This document shows, piece after piece, positions 54,183-63,933 of a stretch of DNA of 64,000 nt. Made by a program: the position numbers and the translations under genes. This DNA is from CAVVEC01 sp963747105 (GTDB taxonomy: Bacteria > Acidobacteriota > Terriglobia > Terriglobales > Acidobacteriaceae), in NCBI GenBank assembly GCA_963747105.1, contig CAVVEC010000016.1, positions 992,001 through 1,056,000 of the forward strand, written 5' to 3'. Each line of letters begins with the position of its first letter. The stretch's first letter is position 1. Under the pieces are notes generated by a model, which ran no database searches, was not told where the DNA came from, and saw only the letters and a list, made by a program, of their open reading frames with translations.

Positions 54183-54219
54183 GCTCAGGCGAAGCGACCT
54201 TACCCTGCCGGACCAAGCT

Positions 54220-54630
54220 CTACCAGACTGGCTTGCCGTCCTTGTCACGGAACACGAATACGTCGTTGCCGCGTTTGACTTCGCGCGCGAAGATTGTGTC
54301 CACGCCCTCGAACTTCACCTTCGATCCGGTGACCTCAAGCCTGTCTCCTACATTGAAAACCAGTTCGTAGGTTTTCACGAACTTGGTCGAGGCGAGGTGG
54401 ACTTCAATCACATTGCCATCGTCCAGTTTCAGCACCACGTGTGATCCCAAACCACCGCTCACCGGGCATTGACGGTCCCTGACCTCCTGAACCGTTCCCT
54501 TGAACACCGATTCAGTCGCCGTGTCGTACTTGGGCACGCCTGCTCCGGGTGTGGATGATTGCTCGGCGAACGCAGGTGCGACTGCTACTGACAAAGCCAG
54601 AATCAGAATGATTACCGACCACGTTTTCAT
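54220..54630 (-). CDS. small secreted beta-rich protein of unknown function
   Basis: A 136-residue protein beginning with a signal peptide (MKTWSVIILILALSVAVAPA). The mature part (FKGTVQEVRDRQCPVSGGLG and NVGDRLEVTGSKVKFEGVD) looks like an OB-fold or DUF beta-barrel often found in acidobacterial exported proteins. The single Cys pair is not conserved enough to infer metal binding. It is divergent from the GT39 gene, with the palindrome at 54681-54696 between them. Confidence 0.62.
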   Translation of the reverse strand: MKTWSVIILILALSVAVAPAFAEQSSTPGAGVPKYDTATESVFKGTVQEVRDRQCPVSGGLGSHVVLKLDDGNVIEVHLASTKFVKTYELVFNVGDRLEVTGSKVKFEGVDTIFAREVKRGNDVFVFRDKDGKPVW

Positions 54631-54680
54631 AGCCGTCCTCCTTCCCCAAGCTGATTATGGCTCTCTTCATCTCACTCGCA

Positions 54681-54696
54681 TGTGACGCCGGTCACA
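54681..54696. promoter_or_regulatory. CRP-type operator palindrome in a divergent gap
   Basis: TGTGACGCCGGTCACA is a perfect TGTGA-N6-TCACA palindrome, centred about 58 bp upstream of the secreted-protein gene (-) and about 30 bp before the glycosyltransferase start (+). A CRP-family regulator is the likely binder. It is the same class as the site at 37000. Confidence 0.58.
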
Positions 54697-54717
54697 GGAA
54701 GCTGTGAGCGGTAGACC

Positions 54718-56025
54718 ATGGCTACGCCATCTGGAAGGATTGCACGCGGACTGCGGCGGAGCCACTGCTACAATGCCCTTCAAATGATGCGGAGGGCGCG
54801 CTTGGTCCGGAGTGTAGCTTCTGTATTGAACTCCCCCCGCGTGGTCTTCCTCGTGGCGTTGGCCGTCCGGCTATGGATCTTTTCCCGGCTATCCCCGGAG
54901 AAAGCCTGGCGGTATCTTTACCAATACAACGAATTTGCGCGGATTGCCTGGGCGGTGGTCTCAGGCTACGGCTACAGCTCTCCTTGGGCGAACACGCCGC
55001 TAGCGGCGACGGCGGTCGAGCCTCCGCTTTATTCCTATCTGCTGGCCGGAATCTTCCACCTGGCGCACCCCTACAGCTACGCGTCACTGTTGATCGGGGT
55101 GGGGTTGAACGCCGCGTTCTCAGCGCTCACTGCGGTAATGATTCTTCAAATCGGGAAGCGACTCTTCGGGGCACCTACCGGAGTCCTGGCCGCCTGGGTG
55201 TGGTCTTGCTGGCTGTACGAAGCGGTGGTGGCCATCCGGCTATGGGAGAGTGGCCTCGCAGCTCTATGGCTGGCGAGCGGGTTGTTGTTATTGCCAGAAC
55301 TGGCCAGCTCGCGCCAGGCACGGCGCTGGACGCTCTTCGGAGCGCTTGCGGGTGTGGCAGCGCTCACCAACACGACGCTTCTCGCCGTTTTCCCGTTTTT
55401 CTGGATGTGGCTGTGGATCAGCTATCGCCGCCGGGGGATTTCCTGCAACAAACTGCTATTGGCTTCAATGGCCGTTTGTGTTCTCGCGGTGCTCCCCTGG
55501 ACGATTCGCAATTACGCAACTTTCCATCGCTTGATGCCTCTGCGCGACAATTTCGGCCTTGAACTGTGGCTGGGAAATCATGAGGGGGTAAGCAACCGGT
55601 ATGATCGTGATTTTCCGATTCTTGATCCGACCGAGTACAACCGCATGGGAGAAATCCGCTTCATGGAAGCAAAACGTCAAATCGCGTTGCAGTTTATTCG
55701 CCAGCATCCCAAAGAATTCTTGCGTTTGTCGGCGCGGCGCGCCTACCGCTACTGGAGCGCGCCTGACCCGTTCTTCTGGTTGCCGCTGAGCGCCCTGGCC
55801 TGGACAGGCATGCTCTTAGCCTTGTGGCGAAACGGACTCGATGCAGTCCCTTATGCGATCGTTATGCTGGTTTTCCCTGTCGTCTACTACGTCACCCACA
55901 CTTACAACCCTTATCGCCATCCCATGGAGCCGGTGATGCTTCTCCTGGCAGCATACGCGACGGTCACTCTGGTGGAAGCAGCCGGCGGGCGACTGCGGCG
56001 ATGGAACGCCAGCGCCCGTGGATAG
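54718..56025 (+). CDS. multi-pass glycosyltransferase, GT39/ArnT-like
   Basis: A 435-residue integral membrane protein with about ten hydrophobic helices (for example VVFLVALAVRLWIF, AAFSALTAVMILQIG, LLLASMAVCVLAVLPWTIR and ALAWTGMLLALW). Family patterns are the early periplasmic acidic region, the R-W-R-Y-like loop around VRLWESGLAALWLASG, and FDRDFP-like loops near the middle. Such enzymes transfer sugars from polyprenyl-phosphate donors. The start may instead be ATG 54784. The palindrome at 54681 lies upstream. A partner gene follows on the opposite strand (convergent). Confidence 0.7.
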   Translation: MATPSGRIARGLRRSHCYNALQMMRRARLVRSVASVLNSPRVVFLVALAVRLWIFSRLSPEKAWRYLYQYNEFARIAWAVVSGYGYSSPWANTPLAATAVEPPLYSYLLAGIFHLAHPYSYASLLIGVGLNAAFSALTAVMILQIGKRLFGAPTGVLAAWVWSCWLYEAVVAIRLWESGLAALWLASGLLLLPELASSRQARRWTLFGALAGVAALTNTTLLAVFPFFWMWLWISYRRRGISCNKLLLASMAVCVLAVLPWTIRNYATFHRLMPLRDNFGLELWLGNHEGVSNRYDRDFPILDPTEYNRMGEIRFMEAKRQIALQFIRQHPKEFLRLSARRAYRYWSAPDPFFWLPLSALAWTGMLLALWRNGLDAVPYAIVMLVFPVVYYVTHTYNPYRHPMEPVMLLLAAYATVTLVEAAGGRLRRWNASARG

Positions 56026-56061
56026 CTTCCCTGCAGGCGGCCAGGATTGCATGCGGCGCGG

Positions 56062-57772
56062 TCACCCGGTCGGCTCGGGGTACGGAGAAAGCTTCGGAGG
56101 GGACTCATCGGGCTCGACCAGCCAAAGTCGCCGGCCCTTGAAATACTGCAGTAGTTCGCGGTTGCTTTGCTCATCCATATCCCGTGCCCACACGACCTTC
56201 GCCGCGTCGATCTCCGCTGCGTTGTACACCCATTCATTGTGCGGACTGTGCGTCCTTCCGTAGCGCACAAGGACCAGGTGTTGCCCGGCCGAGTTCTCCA
56301 GGGTGTGCAGAATCTTCGCGCGATCCGGGTTGCCGCGAGGCCACCCCGGCTCGATTTGCGCGTGCGCGACGATCGCGGTGAGCCGCAGCAGTACCATGGC
56401 ACAGCAAATCAGTGGAATCGCCCTTACCAGCGCTATGCCCGTCCGCGGCCATGCCAGCGCCATAATCTGAGGTGGCGCATGCCTTGCATCACGACCACAT
56501 ACAGCAGGCCGGTCGCCGGCGCCAGGTAGTGGGGCATCAACCAAGTCTCAACCGATAGCGCGAGCAGAAACAAAGCGCCCGCCTGGAGCGGGAAACGCAT
56601 TCTGCGATCCCGCATGATCCATGGGAACGCCAGCAGCGGAATGGTCAAGACCGGGCCTAGATAAAAGGCCCACGAAAACCAGAACATTTCTGTCTTGTAC
56701 TGCAGAAAACCGGCAAGAGTGAGTTTCTCCCGGTATTCGTGAAAGTCCTGCTCATAGAACTCACGCATGACCGCGTGATGGTAGTTGGGTTCAGGACGCG
56801 GTTTCTGGAACAGGAAAAGTGGCGCGTATCCGTATGTAACGTGATTCACTTCGTAGGGCATGAGCCACGGGTTTCCCGTGACCCGGTAGTTGTAATAGCC
56901 ATCGGCGACTGCCGCAGTGGCCAGGATCACCGCAATCGGAGCCACAACGCGGCGCAGTGCAGTGGCCAGTCGCGGCCGCTGTGGCCCACAGAGCCAAATC
57001 AGCATCGCCCCTGCCACGGTCAGACTGAACGCTAATCCCTCATAAGGGCGGCTGTTGGCGAGGATCATAAGTCCCAGCGCCATCCACGCCGCATCCTGCC
57101 ACGCTCCATTCTGCCAGCGAACGTGATGCTTTAGACGGGGCAGAGCCCCAAGCACCAGCGCTCCTCCCAACGCAACCACGGAGGCGCACCAGTAGCCATT
57201 GATCCAATACCCGAAAATTCCTAGGCGCAGCACAGCCAGCATTCCGCCGAACAGAGCCCATGCGGCAGGCAGCCATCCCTGCAGCATCCAGCACAATGCT
57301 GAACACATGGCGCCGTGGTCAGCAATTGCCCCAATCCAGGGATGTCCCAAGCCACTCCCCAAGCGCCAGCACCAAACCCCTGGCCGGCGGTACATCGACA
57401 TGTAGGTCGGGTGCTGGTTGATGTGAAAGCTCTCGAAATGCATCCACATGGGATGTGGTGGATTAGTCAAGCCGTCCTCGCGCAAAGGTATCGGCCGCGA
57501 AGAGGTAACTAAACTCGTCATGCACCGCGGGCTCGGGAACCAAGGACGGGAATAGAGCCGCGCGAATCAAAACCACAAACAGCCCCGCGCCGCCACGGAT
57601 AAGGTCCGTCTTTTCGCTAGCGCTGAACCAGCTTTCGACGAACCGAAGACCGGAGCTCCGGAAGTCGTTCGCTGGCGCCGAAGAAAAATCATCCCCAGCA
57701 CCGGCAAAACCAGGGCGAACTCGATGAACTGGCAGGCCCATTCGCCGGCGCCAGTAGGACAGTGGAGGCATG
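56062..57772 (-). CDS. multi-pass membrane glycosyltransferase-like protein, frame-disrupted
   Basis: About 570 codons. The N-terminus (ATG 57772, MPPLSYWRRRM) is followed by a membrane segment, in shifted frame, reading IEFALVLPVLGMIF. A later part HDEFSYLFAADTFARGRL has the acidic DE motif typical of GT39-type periplasmic loops, then PHPMWMHFESFHINQHPTYM and several helices (VVALGGALVLGALPRL; VVAPIAVILATAAVADGYY). The C-terminal soluble part contains GQHLVLVRYGRTHSPHNEW and RRLWLVEPDESPPKL. Frame changes occur near 57680, 57470, 57380 and 56450. The exact substrate is unknown. Confidence 0.65.
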
Positions 57773-57933
57773 GTCAGCGGATTTTCAATGGAAGACCGAG
57801 CGAATGTCAACGTCGACTCGCCCGGTTCAATCCTCCCAAGACTGACACAGCACGCCAAACTGGAATGGCACTTAACGCCATGATTTCGCGCCGACGGAAT
57901 GTAGGGTCACTATCTGAGCGTAAACCGAAGCGA

Positions 57934-59942
57934 ATGATAAGACTCCTGCGAACCCTGACCTGGTGCGGTGTGGCATGCTGGGCGCGTTGGCGCTGGCCAC
58001 GATCGCCTTGCATCGCGGCGAGCAGATCAATGCCATGTGGCTGGTGGTGGCGGCGCTTTGCACCTATGCGCTGGGCTATCGTTTCTACAGCAAGTTCATC
58101 GCCGCCAAAGTGCTGGCGCTGGACGGCCAGCGGGCCACGCCGCGCGAGCGCCTGGACAATGGCCGCGACTTCGTCCCCACCAACAAATGGGTGGTGTTCG
58201 GACATCACTTCGCCGCCATCGCCGGCCCAGGGCCGTTGGTCGGTCCGGTGCTGGCAGCCCAATTCGGATATCTGCCGGGCACGCTCTGGATTCTGATCGG
58301 CGCTGTTTTCGGCGGCTGCGTGCAGGACTTCGTAATCCTTCTGTTCTCGGTTCGCCGCGACGGAAAATCCCTGACCGAAATGGCGCGCGAGGAAGTGGGC
58401 CGCTTGGGCGGATTCGTAGCCTATCTCGCGATCATCGAGCATCATCGTGATTCTCCTGGGCGTAGCCGCGCTGATCGTAGTGAATGCGCTTGAAAGCGAG
58501 CCCCTGGGGCGTGTTCACCATCGCCATGACCATCCCTATCGCGCTCCTGATGGGCTTGTACCTGCGGCGTCTTGCGCCCCGGTAAAGTGCTGGAAAGTTC
58601 GCTGCTGGGATTCGTTCTGGTCATGCTGGCCATCTGGGGCGGACAGTGGGTTTCGCAGAGTCCGTGCGTTGCGAGCTGGTTCACGCTGACTGCGCCCACT
58701 CTCGCCATCATAATCATCGATCTACGGATTTGCGGCGTCCGCGCTTGCCGGTGTGGCTGCTGCTCGCCCCGCGCGATTACCTGAGCACTTTCGTAAAGCT
58801 GGGCACGATCGCGCTGCTGGCGCTGGGAATCATCGCGTTGCGTCCCACGCTGCACATGCCGCCGCTGACGCGCTTCATTGATGGATCGGGCCCAGTTTTC
58901 GCTGGCAAGATTTTCCCCTTCGCCTTTATCACCATCGCCTGCGGCGCCATCAGCGGATTCCACTCACTGATTTCCAGCGGCACAACTCCCAAGCTGATTC
59001 GCCGCGAACCCGAGACGCGCATGGTCGGCTACGGCGCGATGATGGCGGAATCCATGGTCGCGGTGATGGCCATGATCGCCGCCTGCGTGCTGCAGCCGGG
59101 AACATATTTCGCCATCAACAGCCCGGCCGGCGTGGTGGGCGCGGCGCCGGAAGCGGCGGCCGCCACCATCAGCGGTTGGGGATTTCCGGTGACTGCCGCC
59201 GGAGATGCACGCGCTGGCCCAGGCGGTCGGCGAGCAGACACTCTTCAACCGCACCGGCGGCGCGCCCGCATTCGCCGTGGGCATGGCGCATATTTTCTCC
59301 AGCAGCCTGGGCGGACAGGCGGTGATGGCCATCTGGTACCACTTCGCCATCATGTTTGAGGCGCTGTTTATTCTTACCATTCTCGATGCCGGCACGCGCG
59401 TCGGCCGCTTCATGATGCAGGACGCCCTCGGCCACGTCTGGAAGCCGCTCGGCCGCACCAGTTGGTATCCCTCGATTCTCGCGACCAGCGCCCTGATCGT
59501 CGCGGCCTGGGGATACTTTTCTGTGGCAAGGAGTGAAAGATCCGCTGGGCGGGATCAATTCGCTGTGGCCGCTGTTCGGGATCGCGAATCAACTGCTGGC
59601 GACGGTGGCGTTGTGCGTGGCCACGACCATCATCGTCAAAATGGGGAAGGCGCGTTATTGCGCCGGTGACGCTGGTTCCGCTCGCGTGGCTGGTTGCGGT
59701 GACGTTCACCGCATCGTGGGAAAAGATGTTCGATCCGAATCCGCGCATCGGATTTCTGGCGCATGCGCGGCAACTGGCTTCGTCAGCCACGCCCAGCCAT
59801 GAGAGTCTCGCGCCTGATCTTCAATGATCGTCTGGACGCCGCGGTGACAGGAGCCTTGGTCGCGATGGTGGCGCTGATTCTGCTGGAGTCGGTCTTCTTG
59901 TGGGTGGGCGTGCTCTCCGGCCGCAAGGCAGGTCGCGCGTAA
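57934..59942 (+). CDS. cstA: carbon starvation protein A, heavily frame-disrupted
   Basis: A multi-pass transporter of peptides or pyruvate, induced under carbon limitation in enterics. The start ATG at 57934 (MIRLLRTLTWCG) is in a different frame from the first helix IALHRGEQINAMWLVVAALC. Family hallmarks: NKWVVFGHHFAAIAGPGPLV, FAFITIACGAISGFHSLISS, INSPAGVVG and GINSLWPLFGIANQLLATVA. The gene ends VLSGRKAGRA at 59942. About seven frame changes occur (near 57970, 58440, 58500, 58730, 59200, 59520 and 59650). The length of about 669 codons fits CstA; ybdD is 47 bp downstream. Confidence 0.9.
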
Positions 59943-59988
59943 GAGAAGCGCCATTTGTGGCGACTCACTTTGCCGCGGAGGAGCAGGG

Positions 59989-60214
59989 ATGAGCTATCTT
60001 CATAAACTGCTGCGGCGCGCGGACCGGGGACGGGCTCTGCTCGCTTGGTTCTTGGCCGGGGCCGAACTGTTGCTTGCCACGTTCCGCGAGATTTTCGACG
60101 AGTCCGCCTACGCGCGTTTCCTGGTCCGGCGGCGGATGGTTCCTCCCGCCAAGCCTACACCAGTTTCTGCGGGAGCACGAACTCATGAAGGCACGCCGGC
60201 CACGATGTTGCTGA
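59989..60214 (+). CDS. ybdD: YbdD/YjiX-family small protein, one frameshift
   Basis: A protein of about 74 residues (ATG 59989, GGAGGAGCAGG upstream) typical of the DUF466 family that accompanies CstA-type transporters: SYLHKLLRRADRGRALLAWF and ESAYARFLVRRRMVP followed, after a frame change near 60155, by AYTQFLREHELMKARRPRCC-like sequence. In E. coli the partner is needed for pyruvate uptake by the BtsT/CstA group. It ends at TGA 60212-60214 and ruvC starts 17 bp later. Confidence 0.75.
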
Positions 60215-60230
60215 GGATACACTTTCCTCG

Positions 60231-60737
60231 ATGCGCGTTCTGGGGATTGACTGCGGTACCGAATTCACCGGCTACGGCGTCGTCGAACTTTGTGATGACG
60301 ACAGGCTGGTTTGCCTGACTTGCGGTGTCATCAAGCTTGCTCCGCGCGAGCCTCTTCCGAGGCGCTTGGCAATTATTTTCGACCGCCTGGGCGCAGTGAT
60401 CGTGGAACACCGGCCCGACCGGGTCGCGATCGAGGATGTGTTTTACGCAGTGAATGTGAAGTCAGCGCTCAAGCTGGGACAAGTACGCGGCGTGGCGATG
60501 CTGGCGGCATCATCGGCGGGGCTCGAAGTCGCGGAGTATTCGCCTTTATCCATAAAGTCCGCAGTAGTCGGCTACGGTCGGGCAGAGAAGACACAGGTAC
60601 AGCACATGGTCACGCGCTTGCTAAATCTGGTGGAGATTCCCGAATCGCCGGACGCTGCCGATGCCCTGGCGATCGCGATTTGCCATCTGCATACGTCGGC
60701 GACGCTGGAGCGGCAGCGTCTGACGGCTCCGGCCTGA
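60231..60737 (+). CDS. ruvC: Holliday junction resolvase RuvC
   Basis: A 168-residue nuclease that cuts four-way DNA junctions in homologous recombination with RuvAB. The start ATG 60231 opens MRVLGIDCGTEFTGYGVV with the first metal Asp; RVAIEDVFYAVNVKSALKLG holds the conserved Glu; and SPDAADALAIAICHLH holds the distal Asp pair. KTQVQHMVTRLL is also usual. It follows the cstA-ybdD pair closely. RuvA and RuvB are not in this window. Confidence 0.95.
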   Translation: MRVLGIDCGTEFTGYGVVELCDDDRLVCLTCGVIKLAPREPLPRRLAIIFDRLGAVIVEHRPDRVAIEDVFYAVNVKSALKLGQVRGVAMLAASSAGLEVAEYSPLSIKSAVVGYGRAEKTQVQHMVTRLLNLVEIPESPDAADALAIAICHLHTSATLERQRLTAPA

Positions 60738-60764
60738 AGGGAATTTTGGCATAATCGCTTCTGC

Positions 60765-61466
60765 ATGGTCTTCAGCAAGTTTCGACGGTGGCGCCTGCAA
60801 CGATGCCGGGCTGTTCTCGTGGGCATTGTCCTCTGCTCTTTTTTTCTCGCCCGAGCTCAGCAGACGGTTCTCCCCTCGGTCACCTTCACGTGTGATTTTC
60901 CAGGTTCCGACCCTTCTCACTACGTGATCTCCGTTTCTTCCGACGGGCACGCCTCCTATGATTCCGATGGCAAGCTCAGCGCCCAGTCTGAACCCGATTC
61001 TGTGGACGCGGCTCGACTCGACTTCACAATTTCTCAAGCGACGAGCGTTCACATCTTCGACCTCACCAAACGCGCCCGTTATTTCGAGGGTGAGATCGAT
61101 TCCGGGAAAAAAAAACTGGCCTCCACTGGCGCCAAAACCCTGACCTACAAGGACGCTCAGAAAAGCACGCAGGCTAGCTACAACTATTCTCCGATTCCAG
61201 CGGTTCAGGACCTGACCGCGATCTTCCAGAACCTCTCCGCCACGCTGGAGTTTGGGCGGCGAATCGAATATGAGTATCGCTACCAGAAGCTGGCCTTGGA
61301 TCAGGAACTCAAGCGCATGGAGGAGATGTCAAGGGCGGGCCGTCTGGAGGAACTATCGGCAGTCGCTCCTACCTTGCAAAAGATCGCGATGGACGCCTCC
61401 CTTCTAAACGTTGTACGCGCACGTGCGGAGCGGCTAGTGGTGCGCGCAGGGCAGGGCCCCCGGTAA
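60765..61466 (+). CDS. secreted protein of unknown function
   Basis: A 233-residue protein from ATG 60765 with a signal segment (AVLVGIVLCSFFLARA). The mature part is rich in Ser, Thr and Tyr, with VTFTCDFPGSDPSHYVISVS and a C-terminal helical half (EYRYQKLALDQELKRMEEM). No named family was recognised. It is 28 bp after ruvC and may share its transcript. An export role is inferred only from the signal. Confidence 0.6.
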   Translation: MVFSKFRRWRLQRCRAVLVGIVLCSFFLARAQQTVLPSVTFTCDFPGSDPSHYVISVSSDGHASYDSDGKLSAQSEPDSVDAARLDFTISQATSVHIFDLTKRARYFEGEIDSGKKKLASTGAKTLTYKDAQKSTQASYNYSPIPAVQDLTAIFQNLSATLEFGRRIEYEYRYQKLALDQELKRMEEMSRAGRLEELSAVAPTLQKIAMDASLLNVVRARAERLVVRAGQGPR

Positions 61467-61547
61467 CCCACTATATAGAATTAAGAGGCAACGAACTTGG
61501 CTAAACAGTGTTCTAATCGAATAAGGGGTAGTCCCAGAGGTGTCCCA

Positions 61548-62879
61548 ATGTCCAACCTGAGCATGCGGCTCCTGATAGCGATGGCGTTGCTGTCTTTTCT
61601 TCTTGTGGCCATTCCCTCCTTTGCTGATTCGCAGGCGCGCATCGTGCGGCTGAGCGATGTTCAGGGCGACGTGCAGATCGACCGCAATACTGGACAGGGC
61701 TACGAGAAAGCATTTCTGAACCTGCCCCTTACTCAGGGGGTGAAGATCAAGACCGGAGAGAAGTCGCGTGCCGAGGTGGAGTTTGAAGACGGCAGCGCGC
61801 TGCGCATCACACCGGGCACGGCCATAGAGTTCCCCGAGCTTTCGCTTCGTGACTCCGGGGCAAAGGTCTCGAGCATCAACTTGCAGGAAGGCATGGCCTA
61901 CGTCAAGTTCGCCGGAGCCAAGAACGACGAGTTCACCCTGTCTTTCGGCCATGAGAAATTGACGTTCTCGCGGCCAGCCCATCTAAGGATCAAAATGGGC
62001 GATACCGAGGCCTCGGTGGCCGTCTTCAAAGGCGAGGCGAAAGTCTTAACTGCAAGCGGCCCCCTAGAGGTTGGCAAGAACCAAACCGTAACCTTTGACC
62101 TCGCCCATCCGGATCGTGAAATCCTGGCCAAAGAGGTGGAGCCGGGTCCCTACGATTCCTGGGATAAACAACAGGAGCAATATCAGGATCGCTACGCGAG
62201 CAACAGTTCATCGAGCAGTTACTCGCCCTACGCATACGGTGTCAGCGATCTCAATTACTACGGGAGCTTCTTCAGCCAGGCTGGTTACGGCACCCTGTGG
62301 CAGCCGTACTTTGCTGGTGCTGGCTGGGATCCGTTTCTGAGTGGGGCGTGGGCATTCTATCCCGGCTTTGGGTATGGCTGGGTTTCGGCGTACCCTTGGG
62401 GGTGGACGCCATATCACTACGGCTCCTGGGTATTCCTTCCCGGGCGCGGATGGGCGTGGCAGCCGGGTGGCTCCTGGTCGGCGGCCAATGCCTTGCCGCG
62501 GGTGCAGAACCCACCTGCGAAGTTCGCGCTGCCCCAGCCGCCAAACTCGGGACACGGAACAGTCTTTGTGGGCCGGGGTGCGATGCCCAATCAGAATGGT
62601 GGATCGTTCAATAAGGTGGAGATACGAGAGAACTCTGCAGGGCTGGGGATCCCCCGAGGCAGCATCTGGAACCTGGGCGAGGTCTCCTCGGTCGTGCAGC
62701 AGCGGGGATCTGCGAACGCTCGCCTGCACACCGCGCCCATTGGCGGTTCGAACTGGTGGCGTGGAGGCTATTCTGAATCCGATTCGCGCATGGAACCTTG
62801 GCACGGCAGCGGCGGTATGAGCAACTCGGGGACGCACAGCTCAACCGGTCATTCCGCTGGCGGGGGCTCGCACCACTAG
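61548..62879 (+). CDS. FecR-domain protein with aromatic-rich tail
   Basis: A 443-residue exported protein from ATG 61548 with a signal peptide (LIAMALLSFLLVAIPSFA). The N-terminal domain matches FecR/anti-sigma-like folds: VQGDVQIDRNTGQGY, VKIKTGEKSRAEVEFEDGSA and GDTEASVAVFKGEAKVL. The C-terminal half is unusually rich in Tyr, Trp, Gly and Ser: GYGWVSAYPWGWTPYHYGSW and GRGWAWQPGGSWSAA, ending in a His/Gly/Ser tail. Such acidobacterial proteins probably sit in the envelope; a canonical FecR cytoplasmic signalling part is missing. The upstream start at 61497 has no signal sequence. Confidence 0.72.
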   Translation: MSNLSMRLLIAMALLSFLLVAIPSFADSQARIVRLSDVQGDVQIDRNTGQGYEKAFLNLPLTQGVKIKTGEKSRAEVEFEDGSALRITPGTAIEFPELSLRDSGAKVSSINLQEGMAYVKFAGAKNDEFTLSFGHEKLTFSRPAHLRIKMGDTEASVAVFKGEAKVLTASGPLEVGKNQTVTFDLAHPDREILAKEVEPGPYDSWDKQQEQYQDRYASNSSSSSYSPYAYGVSDLNYYGSFFSQAGYGTLWQPYFAGAGWDPFLSGAWAFYPGFGYGWVSAYPWGWTPYHYGSWVFLPGRGWAWQPGGSWSAANALPRVQNPPAKFALPQPPNSGHGTVFVGRGAMPNQNGGSFNKVEIRENSAGLGIPRGSIWNLGEVSSVVQQRGSANARLHTAPIGGSNWWRGGYSESDSRMEPWHGSGGMSNSGTHSSTGHSAGGGSHH

Positions 62880-62908
62880 CATCAGACAGGTAACTGGTTG
62901 CAATATGA

Positions 62909-62931
62909 AAGGGCGGCCTTCGGTCGCCCTT
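62909..62931. terminator. possible hairpin terminator after the FecR-type gene
   Basis: AAGGGCGGCC (62909-62918) pairs with GGTCGCCCTT (62922-62931) in a 10-bp stem containing one G-T pair, around a 3-nt loop. No strong U-run follows on the plus strand, so support is limited. Confidence 0.5.
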
Positions 62932-62969
62932 CTGCTTGCGGGTAAAGACTGCGTATTTGGAGGCGAATC

Positions 62970-63863
62970 ATGCCGCAAAGCCTATGGCCTGACCTGCCGC
63001 TGGGTGCATGGGAAGACACGTACGCTACGCTCCACATGTGGACGCAGATTGTGGGGAAGGTCCGCCTCGCCTTAAGCCCACCAATCAATCACTGGTGGGA
63101 AGTGCCGTTGTATGTGAACTCGCTCGGGCTCACTTCTTCCTCCATTCCGTATGACGCGGGAAGTTTCGAGGTTCAGTTCGATTTCATTCATCACCATCTG
63201 CTCATTCACACCAGCCAGGACAAGGAGGCAACCATCGCTCTAGAACCCAAATCGGTTGCCCAGTTCTATCGGGAGTTCATGGCATCGCTCGATTCCCTCG
63301 GCATTCGTGTGAAGATTTGGAGGATGCCGGTGGAAATAGCCAACCCCATCCCTTTCGACCAGGACGTTCAGCACGCTTCCTACGACCCCGAATATGCCAA
63401 TCGGTTCTGGCGGGTGCTTCTTTGCATTGATCCCATTTTCAAAGAGTTTCGATCCGGTTTTATCGGAAAGAACAGCCCTGTGCACTTCTTCTGGGGTAGT
63501 TTCGATCTCGCTGTAACACGCTTTTCAGGACGGCGCGCGCCCGAGCGCGAAGGCGCCGACCGCATCACAAGCGAGGCATATTCTCACGAGGTCATCAGCG
63601 CAGGCTTCTGGCCGGGTGGCGGCGAGATCCAGGGCGCGGCATTCTACGCCTATGCGGCCCCGGAACCCGCGGGCTTCGCGGAAGCTAAGGTCCGTCCCGC
63701 ACAGGCGTTTTATCATCCGCAGATGCACGAATTCCTCCTCATGTACGACGAGGTCCGAAATTCGCCTTCGCCGAAAGCCGCGCTGCTCGATTTTCTGCAC
63801 AGCACCTACGATGCCGGCGCAAATCTGGGCAAGTGGAATCGCGCGGAGTTGGAGCGAAGCTGA
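62970..63863 (+). CDS. DUF5996 family protein
   Basis: A 297-residue protein from ATG 62970 (MPQSLWPDLPLGAWEDTYAT). The features typical of this family are YATLHMWTQIVGKVRLAL, HWWEVPLYVNSLGLTSSSIP and VHFFWGSFDLAVTRFSGRRA, with EVISAGFWPGGGEIQGAAFY near the end. The function is unknown; the protein is usually soluble and widely present in soil bacteria. No operon partner was seen. Confidence 0.82.
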   Translation: MPQSLWPDLPLGAWEDTYATLHMWTQIVGKVRLALSPPINHWWEVPLYVNSLGLTSSSIPYDAGSFEVQFDFIHHHLLIHTSQDKEATIALEPKSVAQFYREFMASLDSLGIRVKIWRMPVEIANPIPFDQDVQHASYDPEYANRFWRVLLCIDPIFKEFRSGFIGKNSPVHFFWGSFDLAVTRFSGRRAPEREGADRITSEAYSHEVISAGFWPGGGEIQGAAFYAYAAPEPAGFAEAKVRPAQAFYHPQMHEFLLMYDEVRNSPSPKAALLDFLHSTYDAGANLGKWNRAELERS

Positions 63864-63933
63864 ATTTGTGCGGGTCCCTAGGTAGCAGTGCCACGAATTT
63901 CCATTGGGGCAATTTTGAAAAATCTAAAGTCTT

